Source: Dyadobacter diqingensis
GTDB taxonomy: Bacteria; Bacteroidota; Bacteroidia; Cytophagales; Spirosomataceae
Direction of reading: 5' to 3'
Assembly: GCF_024220585.1 (NCBI RefSeq)
Contig: NZ_JAMXKF010000010.1
Location: forward strand, 124,359-188,358
Length of the DNA: 64,000 nucleotides
Shown: positions 24,826 through 33,700 of the stretch, in pieces
Numbering within the stretch: the first letter of the stretch is position 1
How the letters are laid out: each line of letters begins with the position of its first letter
Position numbers and translations under genes: made by a program
The notes under the pieces: generated by a model
Database searches by the model: none
Seen by the model: the letters and a program-made list of their open reading frames with translations, nothing else
Told to the model about the DNA's origin: nothing

Positions 24826-24969
24826 TTAGAAAAATCGTTTATAAACGAATCGTAAAATAACGGCTAGGGCTATTAATAACGCAAATGGGAGAATATAATG
24901 TTGTGCAAATTGAATTACCGGATCTGCTACTGCATCCATTGCCTTGTCTATTGGATTTTTTTCTTCCAT
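24826..24969 (-). CDS. Tiny single-span membrane protein, 47 aa
   Basis: The frame starts MEEKNPIDKAMDAVADPVIQ and continues into one clear membrane helix (LPFALLIALAVILRFVY), ending in basic residues KRFF. It is the last gene of the early operon. A different, longer frame over the same bases has no protein-like character. The topology suggests the N-terminus is outside or that it is a small membrane-disrupting or exclusion peptide, but the function is unknown. Confidence 0.65.
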   Translation of the reverse strand: MEEKNPIDKAMDAVADPVIQFAQHYILPFALLIALAVILRFVYKRFF

Positions 24970-25022
24970 GTTTAAATAATGTGTTAGTTAAGCAGGCAAT
25001 ATATTGCAAAGTTTTGAATTTT

Positions 25023-25229
25023 TTATTTGTCGACCATTTTAACAAAGCCGATCGCAACCAGTAACATCATGATTACGCTTGTGGTTAATAAAATCCGGAT
25101 TATATGAAAATAGGCATTTTTTAAGCCATTAAATTCGTCCGGAATAATTTCCAGGTGTGTCATCAAATAATACAGCCATATGTTAAACACGGTCCATATC
25201 ACTGCCAGTATTATTTTAAGGTACTTCAT
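25023..25229 (-). CDS. Small two-span membrane protein, 68 aa
   Basis: Two membrane helices are visible (IILAVIWTVFNIWLYYLM and ILLTTSVIMMLLVAIGFV) joined by a short polar loop with LEIIPDEFNG. It is encoded near the end of the early operon beside another tiny membrane protein. A holin or superinfection-exclusion role is conceivable but unproven. Confidence 0.7.
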   Translation of the reverse strand: MKYLKIILAVIWTVFNIWLYYLMTHLEIIPDEFNGLKNAYFHIIRILLTTSVIMMLLVAIGFVKMVDK

Positions 25230-25230
25230 T

Positions 25231-25422
25231 TTAAGGTTTTATAACTAAGTCTGCAATCAGAACCGATTTTTTGGAGATTTCTATTTCCCAATCAGGCTCC
25301 GTTTCAATTTCATGAATAATGACTGAGTTTTCCTGGTTATCCCACCAGGCGCAGTAATTCTCATATGATCCATGTAGTTCAATCTCGTCAGCAAGTTTCT
25401 GTATAATTGATCCCATCAGCAA
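25231..25422 (-). CDS. Hypothetical early protein, 61-63 aa
   Basis: The protein is acidic and Trp-rich (CAWWDNQENSVIIHE), with a beta-strand-like C-terminus. The start could be the first ATG or the third codon (MGSIIQKL). It lies 1 base from the small membrane protein gene. No family is recognised. Confidence 0.6.
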   Translation of the reverse strand: MLMGSIIQKLADEIELHGSYENYCAWWDNQENSVIIHEIETEPDWEIEISKKSVLIADLVIKP

Positions 25423-25431
25423 GCAAGGCTT

Positions 25432-25704
25432 TTAAATTCTTTCATCGGCTGGCATCACCTGAATTACAAGAGAATAATCTAGTCCTTCGTCATGAGGAGC
25501 AACCCAATTAAAAAGTTTATGATGGACCTTCAAAATAATATACTCTGTCAGTTTTGCCAACGGTCGTGCATCGGGAGTAGAAGCGTTCGTATGAGTCAAT
25601 GTCACTTTATCGCCCCGTTGAAATGAGGGAATGAAATTTAAATTTGTAATATGGACTACTTTGTCCCTTCTATCCGTAAATTTGACCTCAATAATTCTGC
25701 TCAT
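25432..25704 (-). CDS. Hypothetical early protein, 90 aa
   Basis: The protein is beta-rich (IIEVKFTDRRDKVVHITNL, then a GDKVTLTHTNA segment), compatible with a small barrel. No family is recognised. It precedes three tiny genes at the end of the early operon and follows the repeat-containing gap. Confidence 0.65.
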   Translation of the reverse strand: MSRIIEVKFTDRRDKVVHITNLNFIPSFQRGDKVTLTHTNASTPDARPLAKLTEYIILKVHHKLFNWVAPHDEGLDYSLVIQVMPADERI

Positions 25705-26142
25705 AAACAGTCTCTCAGTTAGAATTTATTTGCACTTTTTTAACAAGTAAATTACGAATTTTCCGCCTCCTTTCCTACATTTTCAGTCAGTAACTTTCCT
25801 CTTTCCCGAATGCTGACCAAGTCTGACCCCACATTTTTTTTGTAATTTCTTATCTTCTTATCCGAGCGGTGATACTCAAAAGGTTACACTGTAAAAACCA
25901 TGTTTTGATTTTGTACAGCTCAGTACAAAGTTTTATACTGGTAGCTTCCGAAAACCAAAAGCTATACAAACCCATTTTACATTTTGTAATTTCTTATCCC
26001 TTTGATAAGAAACTTATTATCTTTTATATCTTTAATTTTCAACACTTTAAGATATAATAACTAATAATGATAAGAAATTACAAAAATTATGAGGCTTTTG
26101 GTAAAGGGGGAAAGGGGAAGGTTCGGCGGCCCCCTTTGGAAC
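25705..26142. repeat. Gene-free AT-rich gap with three copies of a 15-bp motif
   Basis: TTGTAATTTCTTATC occurs at 25840-25854 and 25984-25998, and as its exact reverse complement at 26069-26083. The 8-base core TTCTTATC is doubled at 25847-25862, and a further GATAAGAAA lies at 26004-26012. A polypurine stretch and a GGGGG/CCCCC hairpin follow (26103-26137). No convincing gene lies here. Iteron-like repeats in an AT-rich gap inside an early operon suggest a replication origin or a regulator-binding cluster. Confidence 0.75.
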
Positions 26143-26171
26143 GAAAAAAGGGCAGCCAAAAACGGCTGCCC
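26143..26171 (-). terminator. Hairpin terminator in the early operon
   Basis: GGGCAGCC (26150-26157) pairs with GGCTGCCC (26164-26171) around a 6-base loop. On the minus strand it is followed by six T. It ends the main early transcript after the 142-aa gene. Confidence 0.85.
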
Positions 26172-26204
26172 TGAGATAAGGAATTTTGTGTTTTTTTAAG
26201 AGTA

Positions 26205-26633
26205 CTATCGTAAAGTGTTGCCATCAATTGCTTTGCCTGCGCTGATCAGCCCAAACAGATCCAAGTGCTCTGATAATGCGTACAAGAAAACGTCAAGGCT
26301 CACAACTCTCTGCATAAGCTGGACCATGCTATCTTTATTAAAAAAGCCGGACTGAATGTCGAACCGTTTTTCAATTTCTTTTAATTGATCATCAGTCATG
26401 TCTTCCAGCTTATAAAGGATTGGCCGGTCGTCATTTTTTGAGTTGCTGATATCGGAACAGTTTTCTACACTATTCCATTTTTTATCGTAAGACTGGATAA
26501 TAGTCGAACCAATCTGGCCAGCAGGGTAGAACCGCTCCCACATTCCCTGAGGGTTTAACATAGCTCCGAACCGTACCCTAAACGGAATATACAGTGAGAT
26601 CTTCCTGATATCTTCTTGTGTTAATTTTTCCAT
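26205..26633 (-). CDS. Hypothetical early protein, 142 aa
   Basis: Start at 26633 (MEKLTQEDIRKISLYIPF) is preferred because it clears the preceding gene's stop. The N-terminal half reads like a short compact domain repeated in small phage proteins (SLYIPFRVRFGAMLNPQG). The C-terminus is helical. No family is recognised. Confidence 0.65.
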   Translation of the reverse strand: MEKLTQEDIRKISLYIPFRVRFGAMLNPQGMWERFYPAGQIGSTIIQSYDKKWNSVENCSDISNSKNDDRPILYKLEDMTDDQLKEIEKRFDIQSGFFNKDSMVQLMQRVVSLDVFLYALSEHLDLFGLISAGKAIDGNTLR

Positions 26634-26634
26634 T

Positions 26635-26880
26635 TTAAAGCATTTGAATATGTTCATGAAGAAAATCTTTTAGTACAATCAGCACCCGTTTCTCAAATTC
26701 GGGATGGCCGAACTTTTTCCAGCGCCTGGCATCGTAAAGCAGGCTACGCATGTACTCGTGCTCCGGATCGTTTTTCCGGTCTTCATCCGGATCCCACGGC
26801 TCTATAATGTCAGGCACTTTGTCGAGCATTTCTGCATCGCCCAATAGAGCGTTTTCAATTTCTTGGTCGGTTGTTTTCAT
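26635..26880 (-). CDS. Hypothetical early protein, 81 aa
   Basis: Start at 26880 (MKTTDQEIENALLGDAEML) avoids overlap with the preceding gene. The protein is acidic in the middle (DEDRKNDPEHE) and helical at the C-terminus. It lies 1 base from the next gene, consistent with an operon. No family is recognised. Confidence 0.6.
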   Translation of the reverse strand: MKTTDQEIENALLGDAEMLDKVPDIIEPWDPDEDRKNDPEHEYMRSLLYDARRWKKFGHPEFEKRVLIVLKDFLHEHIQML

Positions 26881-26882
26881 AG

Positions 26883-27239
26883 TTATTGCAAGTAGCAAAG
26901 TTTAGTAAGCCCTTTGGCATCATTAATGCCGGTCATGAAAGTGTAGCGAAGCTCATCCCACTGCTCCTGGCTTATTTCTATTGTCTGATAATTGTAATCG
27001 ACCTTGATATCAATTTTATCTGCCGAAAATGTTAGTTCAATTTTTCCCTCATTCACCTGTTGCATTATTTTAAATGCAACGCCGGAATTGATTTGCCGTT
27101 TTAGTAAGTCAAATTGTTCAGGAGATATCTCCATGGTCGTCGGGTGATAGCCCTCTGAGTGTTTGTCCGGTGAAATAGTAAGGTGATCTTTACCGTCCAC
27201 GACAATATGATTTAATTTAAATGCTTCTTCGATTTTCAT
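26883..27239 (-). CDS. Hypothetical early protein, 118 aa
   Basis: The protein contains two similar segments, TTMEISPEQFDLLKRQI and QTIEISQEQWDELRYTF, about 55 residues apart, so it appears to be an internal duplication of a small beta-helix unit. The function is unknown. Confidence 0.65.
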   Translation of the reverse strand: MKIEEAFKLNHIVVDGKDHLTISPDKHSEGYHPTTMEISPEQFDLLKRQINSGVAFKIMQQVNEGKIELTFSADKIDIKVDYNYQTIEISQEQWDELRYTFMTGINDAKGLTKLCYLQ

Positions 27240-27276
27240 ATTGATTTTACTTTAAAGTGAATTTTTTAACCTTCTA

Positions 27277-27579
27277 TTATTCTTCCGTCTTGTCGATTAC
27301 GTCCAGATCAAAATTGTCATACATAGAATCGACGGTTATGCCGCTGTAATTGAGCTTGTTGGGGTTTCTTCCATCAAGGCCAATATAACCGACCCCTTCC
27401 ACCATCCGTTCGTCTCCGAACCGGATTATATTGTGAGCAACATGCTTTAACATATCATCCACGGTAGCAGTATTATTGATGCAGTCTTTGTAGGATTCAA
27501 AGGCTTCCTGGAATTCCTTTGAATTTTCATCGAAGAAGAGCTCAACGTTTCCGGATACTTCAATTATTGCTTTTGTCAT
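27277..27579 (-). CDS. Hypothetical early protein, 100 aa
   Basis: The protein is acidic with a beta-strand start (KAIIEVSGNVELFFDEN) and a helical middle. It is the first minus-strand gene left of the plus-strand 135-aa gene, so it may need its own promoter or depend on readthrough. No family is recognised. Confidence 0.6.
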   Translation of the reverse strand: MTKAIIEVSGNVELFFDENSKEFQEAFESYKDCINNTATVDDMLKHVAHNIIRFGDERMVEGVGYIGLDGRNPNKLNYSGITVDSMYDNFDLDVIDKTEE

Positions 27580-27636
27580 GTTATGTTTACAGATATGTTT
27601 AATTAATGGAACTCAGAGATTTTAATTCGCTCATTT

Positions 27637-28044
27637 ATGCCTGCAAGATTATTTGTTGATAAAATTGAAGAAAATCAAATCGGTGGCTGGACCACAAACC
27701 TAACCAGGATCAAACACAACTTATCGGTTGTTAAGCAGACAATTGAAGGGGTTCTGTCTCAGGTTCCAGCTGGGGTATTATTACCTACCGCGATATATCA
27801 CGTTGGTAGGTATGTCGTCATTTTTCAAACCGATAGATCGATGCAAAATGCAAGAATGGCGTTTATCGATTACCAGATTGATTTACAGTCAAACTTTGAT
27901 CATTTCGCTGATTTTCTTACTCCGAAGACAGTAGGAGGCTTCCATAAAATTCAAGAAATAATCAAACAGAAGCCTCAAACTGAATTGGACCTTTTTATCC
28001 TTTCGGAAGATCCTTTATTTTTTCAAACAGGGTCTCACAATTGA
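27637..28044 (+). CDS. Hypothetical protein on the opposite strand of the early operon, 135 aa
   Basis: The frame reads like a real protein with mixed helix and strand (VKQTIEGVLSQVPAGVLLP, VGRYVVIFQTDRSMQNARM). No minus-strand frame competes over most of it. Its last 50 bases overlap the 3' end of the 110-aa early gene on the other strand. Isolated opposite-strand genes in phage early operons are often lysogen-expressed cargo. No family is recognised. Confidence 0.55.
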   Translation: MPARLFVDKIEENQIGGWTTNLTRIKHNLSVVKQTIEGVLSQVPAGVLLPTAIYHVGRYVVIFQTDRSMQNARMAFIDYQIDLQSNFDHFADFLTPKTVGGFHKIQEIIKQKPQTELDLFILSEDPLFFQTGSHN

Positions 28045-28327
28045 TAGTGCCTTGATCATCGATGATAATAATTTCTTGCGTCGATGATCTGCTATCTTCT
28101 TTTTTCCAGAAAGCTTCCACCTGGTCAAACAAACTAGCAAGGAGAATTAAACCGGCATTTTCGGAAACACCATCCATTCCCTCACTTAAAAGAACCAGTA
28201 TCTGGCCACAGGTACCCATGAAAGCCCGTTTCGTTTCAATTTGTTGAACAGCATCCATCGACTGTTCGCTAAGCCCTACACGTTGAAGATATGACTGGTA
28301 TTGATTTTCTAAATTAAACTGATTCAT
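27995..28327 (-). CDS. Hypothetical early protein, 110 aa
   Basis: The protein is mostly helical with a hydrophobic central helix (ENAGLILLASLFDQVEAFW). Its start overlaps the preceding stop by 4 bases (ATGA). Its 3' end overlaps the opposite-strand 135-aa gene. No family is recognised. Confidence 0.65.
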   Translation of the reverse strand: MNQFNLENQYQSYLQRVGLSEQSMDAVQQIETKRAFMGTCGQILVLLSEGMDGVSENAGLILLASLFDQVEAFWKKEDSRSSTQEIIIIDDQGTINCETLFEKIKDLPKG

Positions 28328-28563
28328 TTGGCTAGGTCTTTAATGGTTAACGTTTTTATTACTTCCATTTTTTCTTCCTTGCTACTGCTCGGGTAAGCTC
28401 TGTCGACTTTTTTCTGAATTGCATCAAGTAGCCCATCGGAGAGGTTTTTAAGTTGAATAGCTATTACGCCGGCATTTCCGTCGCCGGGTAAATTTGACTT
28501 GACTTTTATGGTATCAGACTCGTCGCTCAGATCAATTTCTACTGTTACTTTGATTGTTTTCAT
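28324..28563 (-). CDS. Hypothetical early protein, 79 aa
   Basis: The protein starts with a beta strand (KTIKVTVEIDLSDESDTI) and ends in helix. It is coupled to the following gene through an ATGA overlap. No family is recognised. Confidence 0.65.
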   Translation of the reverse strand: MKTIKVTVEIDLSDESDTIKVKSNLPGDGNAGVIAIQLKNLSDGLLDAIQKKVDRAYPSSSKEEKMEVIKTLTIKDLAK

Positions 28564-28651
28564 AAAACTTATTTGATTAAAAATTAAAAAGAAGTCCTGC
28601 CCAGGCTTGGTGGCCAGGATAATGGTTGTTGAAAAATTAAGTTGGTATTGG

Positions 28652-28900
28652 TTAAGATTCTGCTTTCAATTCGCCGCTATATTTCATCTTGCCGGCTCTG
28701 ATCAGCGCGACGAGCTCGTCATAGGGCCGGGTCATAATTGTCAGTTTACCCAGCAAAAGGATATCGACATTTACACACCGGTAATCCGCTCCGCCGCCCT
28801 GGTGCCGGCGCTGATAAACCATGATCAGCCGGCCCTTCACATCAAGCCAGAGGCTTTTTTCTCGCAGTAGAGAAATTTCGGGCATTTCTTTTGTTTTCAT
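28652..28900 (-). CDS. Hypothetical early protein, 82 aa
   Basis: The protein is basic and beta-rich (WLDVKGRLIMVYQRRHQGGG, VDILLLGKLTIMTRP) with a Gly-rich turn. Its form is compatible with a small nucleic-acid-binding barrel, but no signature is present. It starts 2 bases downstream of the previous stop. Confidence 0.6.
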   Translation of the reverse strand: MKTKEMPEISLLREKSLWLDVKGRLIMVYQRRHQGGGADYRCVNVDILLLGKLTIMTRPYDELVALIRAGKMKYSGELKAES

Positions 28901-28902
28901 TT

Positions 28903-29265
28903 TTATAGATGAAGATTTTGCGCAGCTCCTCCTTTTTCAAAGCTGATAAAAGGTTGAATGCCGGCAGTTCCAAAACGGCCATTGATTACGTGAAGATGGA
29001 AATGTATGATCCCGCCAATTTGAATAAAGATATCCTGGCCATCTCTTCTCCGATTGTCGGTTTTCACCGGCAGAGCTGAACATCTTGGATGTTTTTTGTG
29101 CAGTGCCTCAATTTCACTCGTTAGTTCGTATGCGAAGATGTCTGGGCTTTCTACCAGTAGCCGGTCATACTTTTTAACAAGATCTCGAACCGCTATTTCG
29201 AATTTGTTTTTTACAGCATAAGACGCTGAAATTCTGCTCAGGTAAATTAAGTTGTCTTTGGGCAT
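28903..29265 (-). CDS. Hypothetical early protein, 120 aa
   Basis: A helical N-terminal half is followed by a beta-rich part with IFIQIGGIIHFHLHVINGRF. The HFHLH cluster could bind metal. No family is recognised. Confidence 0.6.
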   Translation of the reverse strand: MPKDNLIYLSRISASYAVKNKFEIAVRDLVKKYDRLLVESPDIFAYELTSEIEALHKKHPRCSALPVKTDNRRRDGQDIFIQIGGIIHFHLHVINGRFGTAGIQPFISFEKGGAAQNLHL

Positions 29266-29295
29266 AATGTTAACTGTATTATTGGTTTGAATCTG

Positions 29296-29541
29296 TTAAA
29301 GTGGTGAAAGTGGATACATTCCCGTAACGTGATAACCTGGTTGATTTAAAGGAGATTCTATCAATCTTTCTAAATGGTGACCGATCATATTTTTACATTT
29401 TGGACACTGCCAACCGAAAACGGTAGGCTTCATCCTATCTCCATAATTGCACATCAAACAGTATGGATTCCATCCCTCATATCGGATGTATTGTTTGCGT
29501 ATCTCTTGGGGCATAGCCTTCATGTGTTCAATAGAATCCAT
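29296..29541 (-). CDS. Zinc-ribbon protein, 81 aa
   Basis: Start at 29541 (MDSIEHMKAMPQEIRKQY) is chosen; the longer frame is the shadow of the next gene. A four-Cys zinc ribbon is visible as YCLMCNYG and, 14 residues later, WQCPKCKN. It is probably a small nucleic-acid- or protein-binding factor of the early phase. Confidence 0.7.
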   Translation of the reverse strand: MDSIEHMKAMPQEIRKQYIRYEGWNPYCLMCNYGDRMKPTVFGWQCPKCKNMIGHHLERLIESPLNQPGYHVTGMYPLSPL

Positions 29542-29572
29542 AGGTTTAAATCTGTTAAAGAGTTGTGATATT

Positions 29573-29818
29573 TTAGTCTTCTTCGTCGCCGAATGCGTCT
29601 TTAATTTGCTCTTGGCACTGCTCACAATAAGGTCCAATATCAGAAAACTCGTATTCATCAAAACCACCAGAATACTGGCCGCAACCAAAACAATAGCCTT
29701 CTTCTTCACAACATTTAATACAAGCCTCGCCTTGACTTTCGTCATCAATGAAAACTTCCGTCACTTCGTCATCACTGCCGCATTTACCGCATATACCTGT
29801 TAAATTATTCTTTTCCAT
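29573..29818 (-). CDS. Cys-rich acidic zinc-finger protein, 81 aa
   Basis: Four CxxC pairs are visible: ICGKCG, ACIKCC, YCFGCG and YCEQCQ. They are enough for two zinc sites. Between them the protein is very acidic and ends AFGDEED. This composition fits a protein-binding rather than DNA-binding zinc finger, for example an inhibitor or adaptor. The exact role is unknown. Confidence 0.72.
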   Translation of the reverse strand: MEKNNLTGICGKCGSDDEVTEVFIDDESQGEACIKCCEEEGYCFGCGQYSGGFDEYEFSDIGPYCEQCQEQIKDAFGDEED

Positions 29819-29844
29819 AGGTTCGAATCTGTTAAGGTGAATAT

Positions 29845-30087
29845 CTATAAATACCCAAATGCACTAGCCGCTATTTCTCCGATATCGCACAGATCCCCCT
29901 CTGGCTCGTCGTCTTCATCGCTTTCATAAAACTTGCCAATCCTTTCTTCAAGGGCATCCCACTTTGCCGCTTTGTCTTCCATTAACTTCCCGGCTTCGTT
30001 AATCAACTCCACCATTCTGCTGAATGATATTTCGCCGGCCGTAACCTGATCTAACCATTCTCTGACTTGTGCTTCCTGAATTTTCAT
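29845..30087 (-). CDS. Hypothetical early protein, 80 aa
   Basis: A helical N-terminus (VREWLDQVTAGEISFSRMVE) is followed by an acidic linker (DEDDEPEGD). Its start overlaps the preceding stop by one base. No family is recognised. Confidence 0.65.
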   Translation of the reverse strand: MKIQEAQVREWLDQVTAGEISFSRMVELINEAGKLMEDKAAKWDALEERIGKFYESDEDDEPEGDLCDIGEIAASAFGYL

Positions 30088-30299
30088 TATTCTGAATCGT
30101 TGTTTAGTAAATCAATTTTTTCCTCGTTGTACCTAGCCCAAATTGCAGTTCCCCAAATTACCAGAAAGGTTAGGCCGAATGCTCCCCATAACCATTCCGG
30201 AGCTTTCCAATAGTGCAAAACGGTAAACCAGAGAGCAGATCCGCCAAAAGGAAGGTTTGTAGGGAGATTATTACGTTTAATAACTTTATTTCTTTTCAT
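30087..30299 (-). CDS. Small membrane protein, 70 aa
   Basis: A basic N-terminus (MKRNKVIKRNN) precedes a Trp-rich hydrophobic part with one or two membrane segments (LWFTVLHYW, GAFGLTFLVIWGTAIWA). The tail is acidic. It is coupled to both neighbours by start-stop overlaps. No family is recognised. Confidence 0.7.
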   Translation of the reverse strand: MKRNKVIKRNNLPTNLPFGGSALWFTVLHYWKAPEWLWGAFGLTFLVIWGTAIWARYNEEKIDLLNNDSE

Positions 30300-30730
30300 T
30301 GATTTAAAAGTTGTTTATCTATCTGTGGAAACTGTACAATTTCGAATCGTCTCATGAGCGATCCCCGGAACCGCTGATTCCCGTCGTCCCAGCTATATCC
30401 CTCGGAATCGCATATAAGAATTGTATGCGGACGGCGCATTACAAATGAATTCCGGGATTGTCTATTAATTTGAATATCAGTATTCATTAAATGCATGAGG
30501 GTTTCTTCCAATTTTTTAAGTGGCACATTTTCAATAATTATCAAATCGGTATCTTTTTCAACTTTATGGAACGTGTAAGGATCTTCTCCGAGTTTTTTAT
30601 ACCAGGGCATGTTGACCACCTTTTTATCTGAACCAATAAGCAGTGCAGCCGCTTTTTTACCTGAACTTTGCGGTCCAACGAAAATTTGAGTTTTCGGAAA
30701 GTATGGGCTTGGAATTGTTTTGTTTTCCAT
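30296..30730 (-). CDS. Lone P-loop ATPase-like protein, 144 aa
   Basis: Start at 30730 (MENKTIPSPYFPKTQIFV) is preferred over 30754. A Walker A-like loop, GPQSSGKK, opens the protein; a Thr/Ser after the Lys is replaced by Lys. DLIIIENVP resembles Walker B, HTILICDSE a sensor-1 strand, and MRRFEIVQFP an arginine-finger region. The layout is that of a single stripped-down AAA+/SF3 core. It lies 36 bases downstream of the primase-helicase gene, so it may be a helicase accessory or loader. The altered Walker A makes ATP hydrolysis uncertain. Confidence 0.65.
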   Translation of the reverse strand: MENKTIPSPYFPKTQIFVGPQSSGKKAAALLIGSDKKVVNMPWYKKLGEDPYTFHKVEKDTDLIIIENVPLKKLEETLMHLMNTDIQINRQSRNSFVMRRPHTILICDSEGYSWDDGNQRFRGSLMRRFEIVQFPQIDKQLLNQ

Positions 30731-30766
30731 TGTTTTTGAGGATTTTAAGTACAAATGATATAAAAA

Positions 30767-33700
30767 TTAAAAAGGCATTTCATCGTCCTGAGGGGTTCCG
30801 GGGAACAAAGTCGGATTGGTCACCGGTGGTTTTCCTGGTCCGGGTGCTGCGGCCGGTTCCGGATCAATTTTCTTGGTGCCGAAGAAGATCCCTTCTTCTC
30901 TCACACCGTCAATTTCTCTTAGAATCCTGCCCTGAGTATTCAGGTACTCAGCCGGGTTAAACTCGTAGCCGTGGTAAGCAGCATATTTCTTGCAGTAGTC
31001 CGTGAACTTCTGTGTGCTCAGGTCGCGGATCTTTTCCGAGTTGGTGTAGTCATCCTTTGCCACCCGCTTACTGATAATTTTATCCAGACGTTTGCTTTCC
31101 ACCCCAAAGTATACTTCCGCCCACTCAAAGAATCTGTTACCCATCGATGACAGTAGGTTCCTTTTCTGGATGTTATTCATCGGCGGTTTTACCTTCTCCG
31201 GACACGATAAATAAAAGTGAAGGCACCAGGCCAGGAAATTGTACAGGTTATTCCAGTCCTGCGGACCGAAATCATAAAACAGGCGCTTCCCATCAAAGTC
31301 ATCCGTAGGCTGCCTCGTTTCCAGGTAGGCCCCGTTATTTTCATGATAGTAATCCGAAAATGATGTTACCAGTTTCCTACGCTGGGTCGATTCTGAAAAG
31401 TCGCGGTCCCCGAAATTGCTGTCAAACCAAAACTTCGGACTTTCGTCGAAGGCGATGGAGTAAGACTGCGTTTGTTTCGGGTTGGGGTTCATATCACCGG
31501 TGATATCTCCGTAGAAAAAGCCGAAATCCAGAAACTCGTAACAGTCATCCACAATGATCATGTCGGTATGCCTGGTTACCTTGTCATATATGTGCGGGTT
31601 TTTCGTCAGCAGCGGATTTCTTCCGGAGAATGACACATTGTACCGCCATATCCATTTAAGCACCTTACCGGTTAAAGATTTGCCAGATCCGCCGTTACTT
31701 TTCGCATCGTCGCCCAGGGATTCAGACAGCTTGTTATCCATAGCCCAGACGCACCAGGCGCGCGAAGGATCCTTATACCGGTGCATCATATACCCGATCG
31801 TATAGATCCGGTTTAGTAAATGCTGTTTTTGTTCCTTTTTCTCCTGCTCAGTCAATAGGGGGCCGGCAATGTCGAATTTATGATCCTCCTTGTATTTGTC
31901 CTGTTCCTCAATGCTCCGCGTTGCAAAGAACCTGGTTGTTTCTTCTTCTGTAAGAGCAAAGTCCTTTATATAGGTTTCGCGTTTTTTTGGCGTGTCGTGT
32001 GTCATCCACAGGGCCTGCCGGTCTTCCAGTTCTTTCCGCCAGTGCACCCTGGCCGTGTTGATCAGGAAGCGGAAGAACATACAATCCTTATTCGTAATCT
32101 CAATATCCAAAGCTCCTTCCGGATCCCGGCTGATCTTAAACATGCTGTCGGTCTTCTTAATCCTGGGCAGGTTACTATCCTTCACCGGGTAAGTGATTAC
32201 TTTATCCTCCCAGACATATTTATTTGTGTTGATCCCCTTCGATTCGTCAATACCATCTTTGGTTACCTTCCAGGTGCAGTTTGGAAAAAACAAATACTGG
32301 TGCTCAGGGCCGCTCGACTGAAAGTCCAGGTCAAGGAGCGGCAGGTTGGCCAGGTTGGAAATGCTCAGTTGATTGGTGCTAAACATCGAGTTTAAAAGAT
32401 CCTGCGTTACGTTGTCATCGTATTGCCAACGCTCCTTCAAGAAGCTGTGCAAGTATCCTTTAATTTCCTGCGCATCGATCTTCCGGACCACATTGCCTTC
32501 TACTCTTACATAGAAAAAGCCCTCTTTATCACGCTCCGATTTGAAGCGGGCAAACCCTGACATGTATAAAAAGTTATAGGCCTGTACGTGGTTAAACTTG
32601 TACTGGATCAGCGGTCGGCCAAACTTCATCTTCATTTTACCGTTGTCGTCGTAGCTATACTCAGAATCCCAAAAGCGATAGGGAAGGGCAGTACCCATCA
32701 GACGTTCAAAATCCTTTTTATTATGCGTCTTCAGGTAATCACGCATGTCCTTTGCCGTGGCTTTACCGGTTTCCTTATCAACACGTAAGATTTTCTCCGG
32801 AAGCCAGATCGTCAACAAATTCAAATACTTATTGGCCAAGGCATGACCGGTTTGTTTACCAGTCTTGTCGATATCCGGGAGGTTGTAAATTTTCTCGGCA
32901 ATTTTAAGGATGGCCGACATGTCTTCTCCGGATAGACTTTCAGACTCGCTGTTCATCCAGATCACCCTGTAACCAAGCGCAGCTGTGTTAATGGCATCGG
33001 ATCCGCCAGAGCATGCGATTATCTCCGGGAGTTTTACGTTCATCCGGTCGATCTCTTTGGCGACTTCCTCCGGAGACTGTTGAAACTCCTCGTTAACCGG
33101 CTCAGCTTCGGCATTGTATCTATCCTTTTTCAGCTCTTTTACAAACGCCTGGTGCTGCGCAAGTCCATGCACAAAATGAGCCGGTTTTTTGCCTACATAT
33201 CGGAAGCGCTTGTCGTGAGCTGCCTTCGGTCGGTAGATTTTGCCAAAGTCGCCTTCGTCAAAATAGAAAATCGGATATTCATCCGTGCTGTACGTGGTAA
33301 GGTGTTTTCCCTGGAACACGTTGGTATAGTATTCCAGGCTTTTCAAATGATATAACGAAAACAACGATAGTGCTTTTTCCTTGCGACTTTCTTCTGTATT
33401 ACCCAGGTTGTACCAGGCGTTGTCCGTCAGGATCGTCCGGATTTCAATGATCGTCAATTCTTTCGGGACTACCGTCGAAGCGCCTTCTTGCTCATCAGGT
33501 TTCGCCGGCCGCTCTTCGTATCTCGGTTTTGCCGCAAAATTCACAGCTCCATCCTGGTAATCGTAAAAAGCGCAAACGTCCCGGAGAGCCTGGCCATAGT
33601 CCCAACCTTCCTCGAGCATAGCTATCATAATCGCATTGCGCCACTTTTGCTCGCTGCCGAAATCGGTAACGCCCCATTCGCCATTTATTTTCTTAAGACT

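Noticed and set aside
24839..25057. 72-codon minus-strand frame
   Set aside because: Its composition is not protein-like and it overlaps the better 47-aa membrane protein (24826-24969) and the 68-aa membrane protein in other frames.
25869..26057. 62-codon plus-strand frame in the AT-rich gap
   Set aside because: It is low-complexity, covers a regulatory repeat copy and has no start signal or coding character.
29542..29748. Extended N-terminus of the 81-aa zinc-ribbon protein
   Set aside because: The extension is the shadow of the clear Cys-rich gene at 29573-29818.
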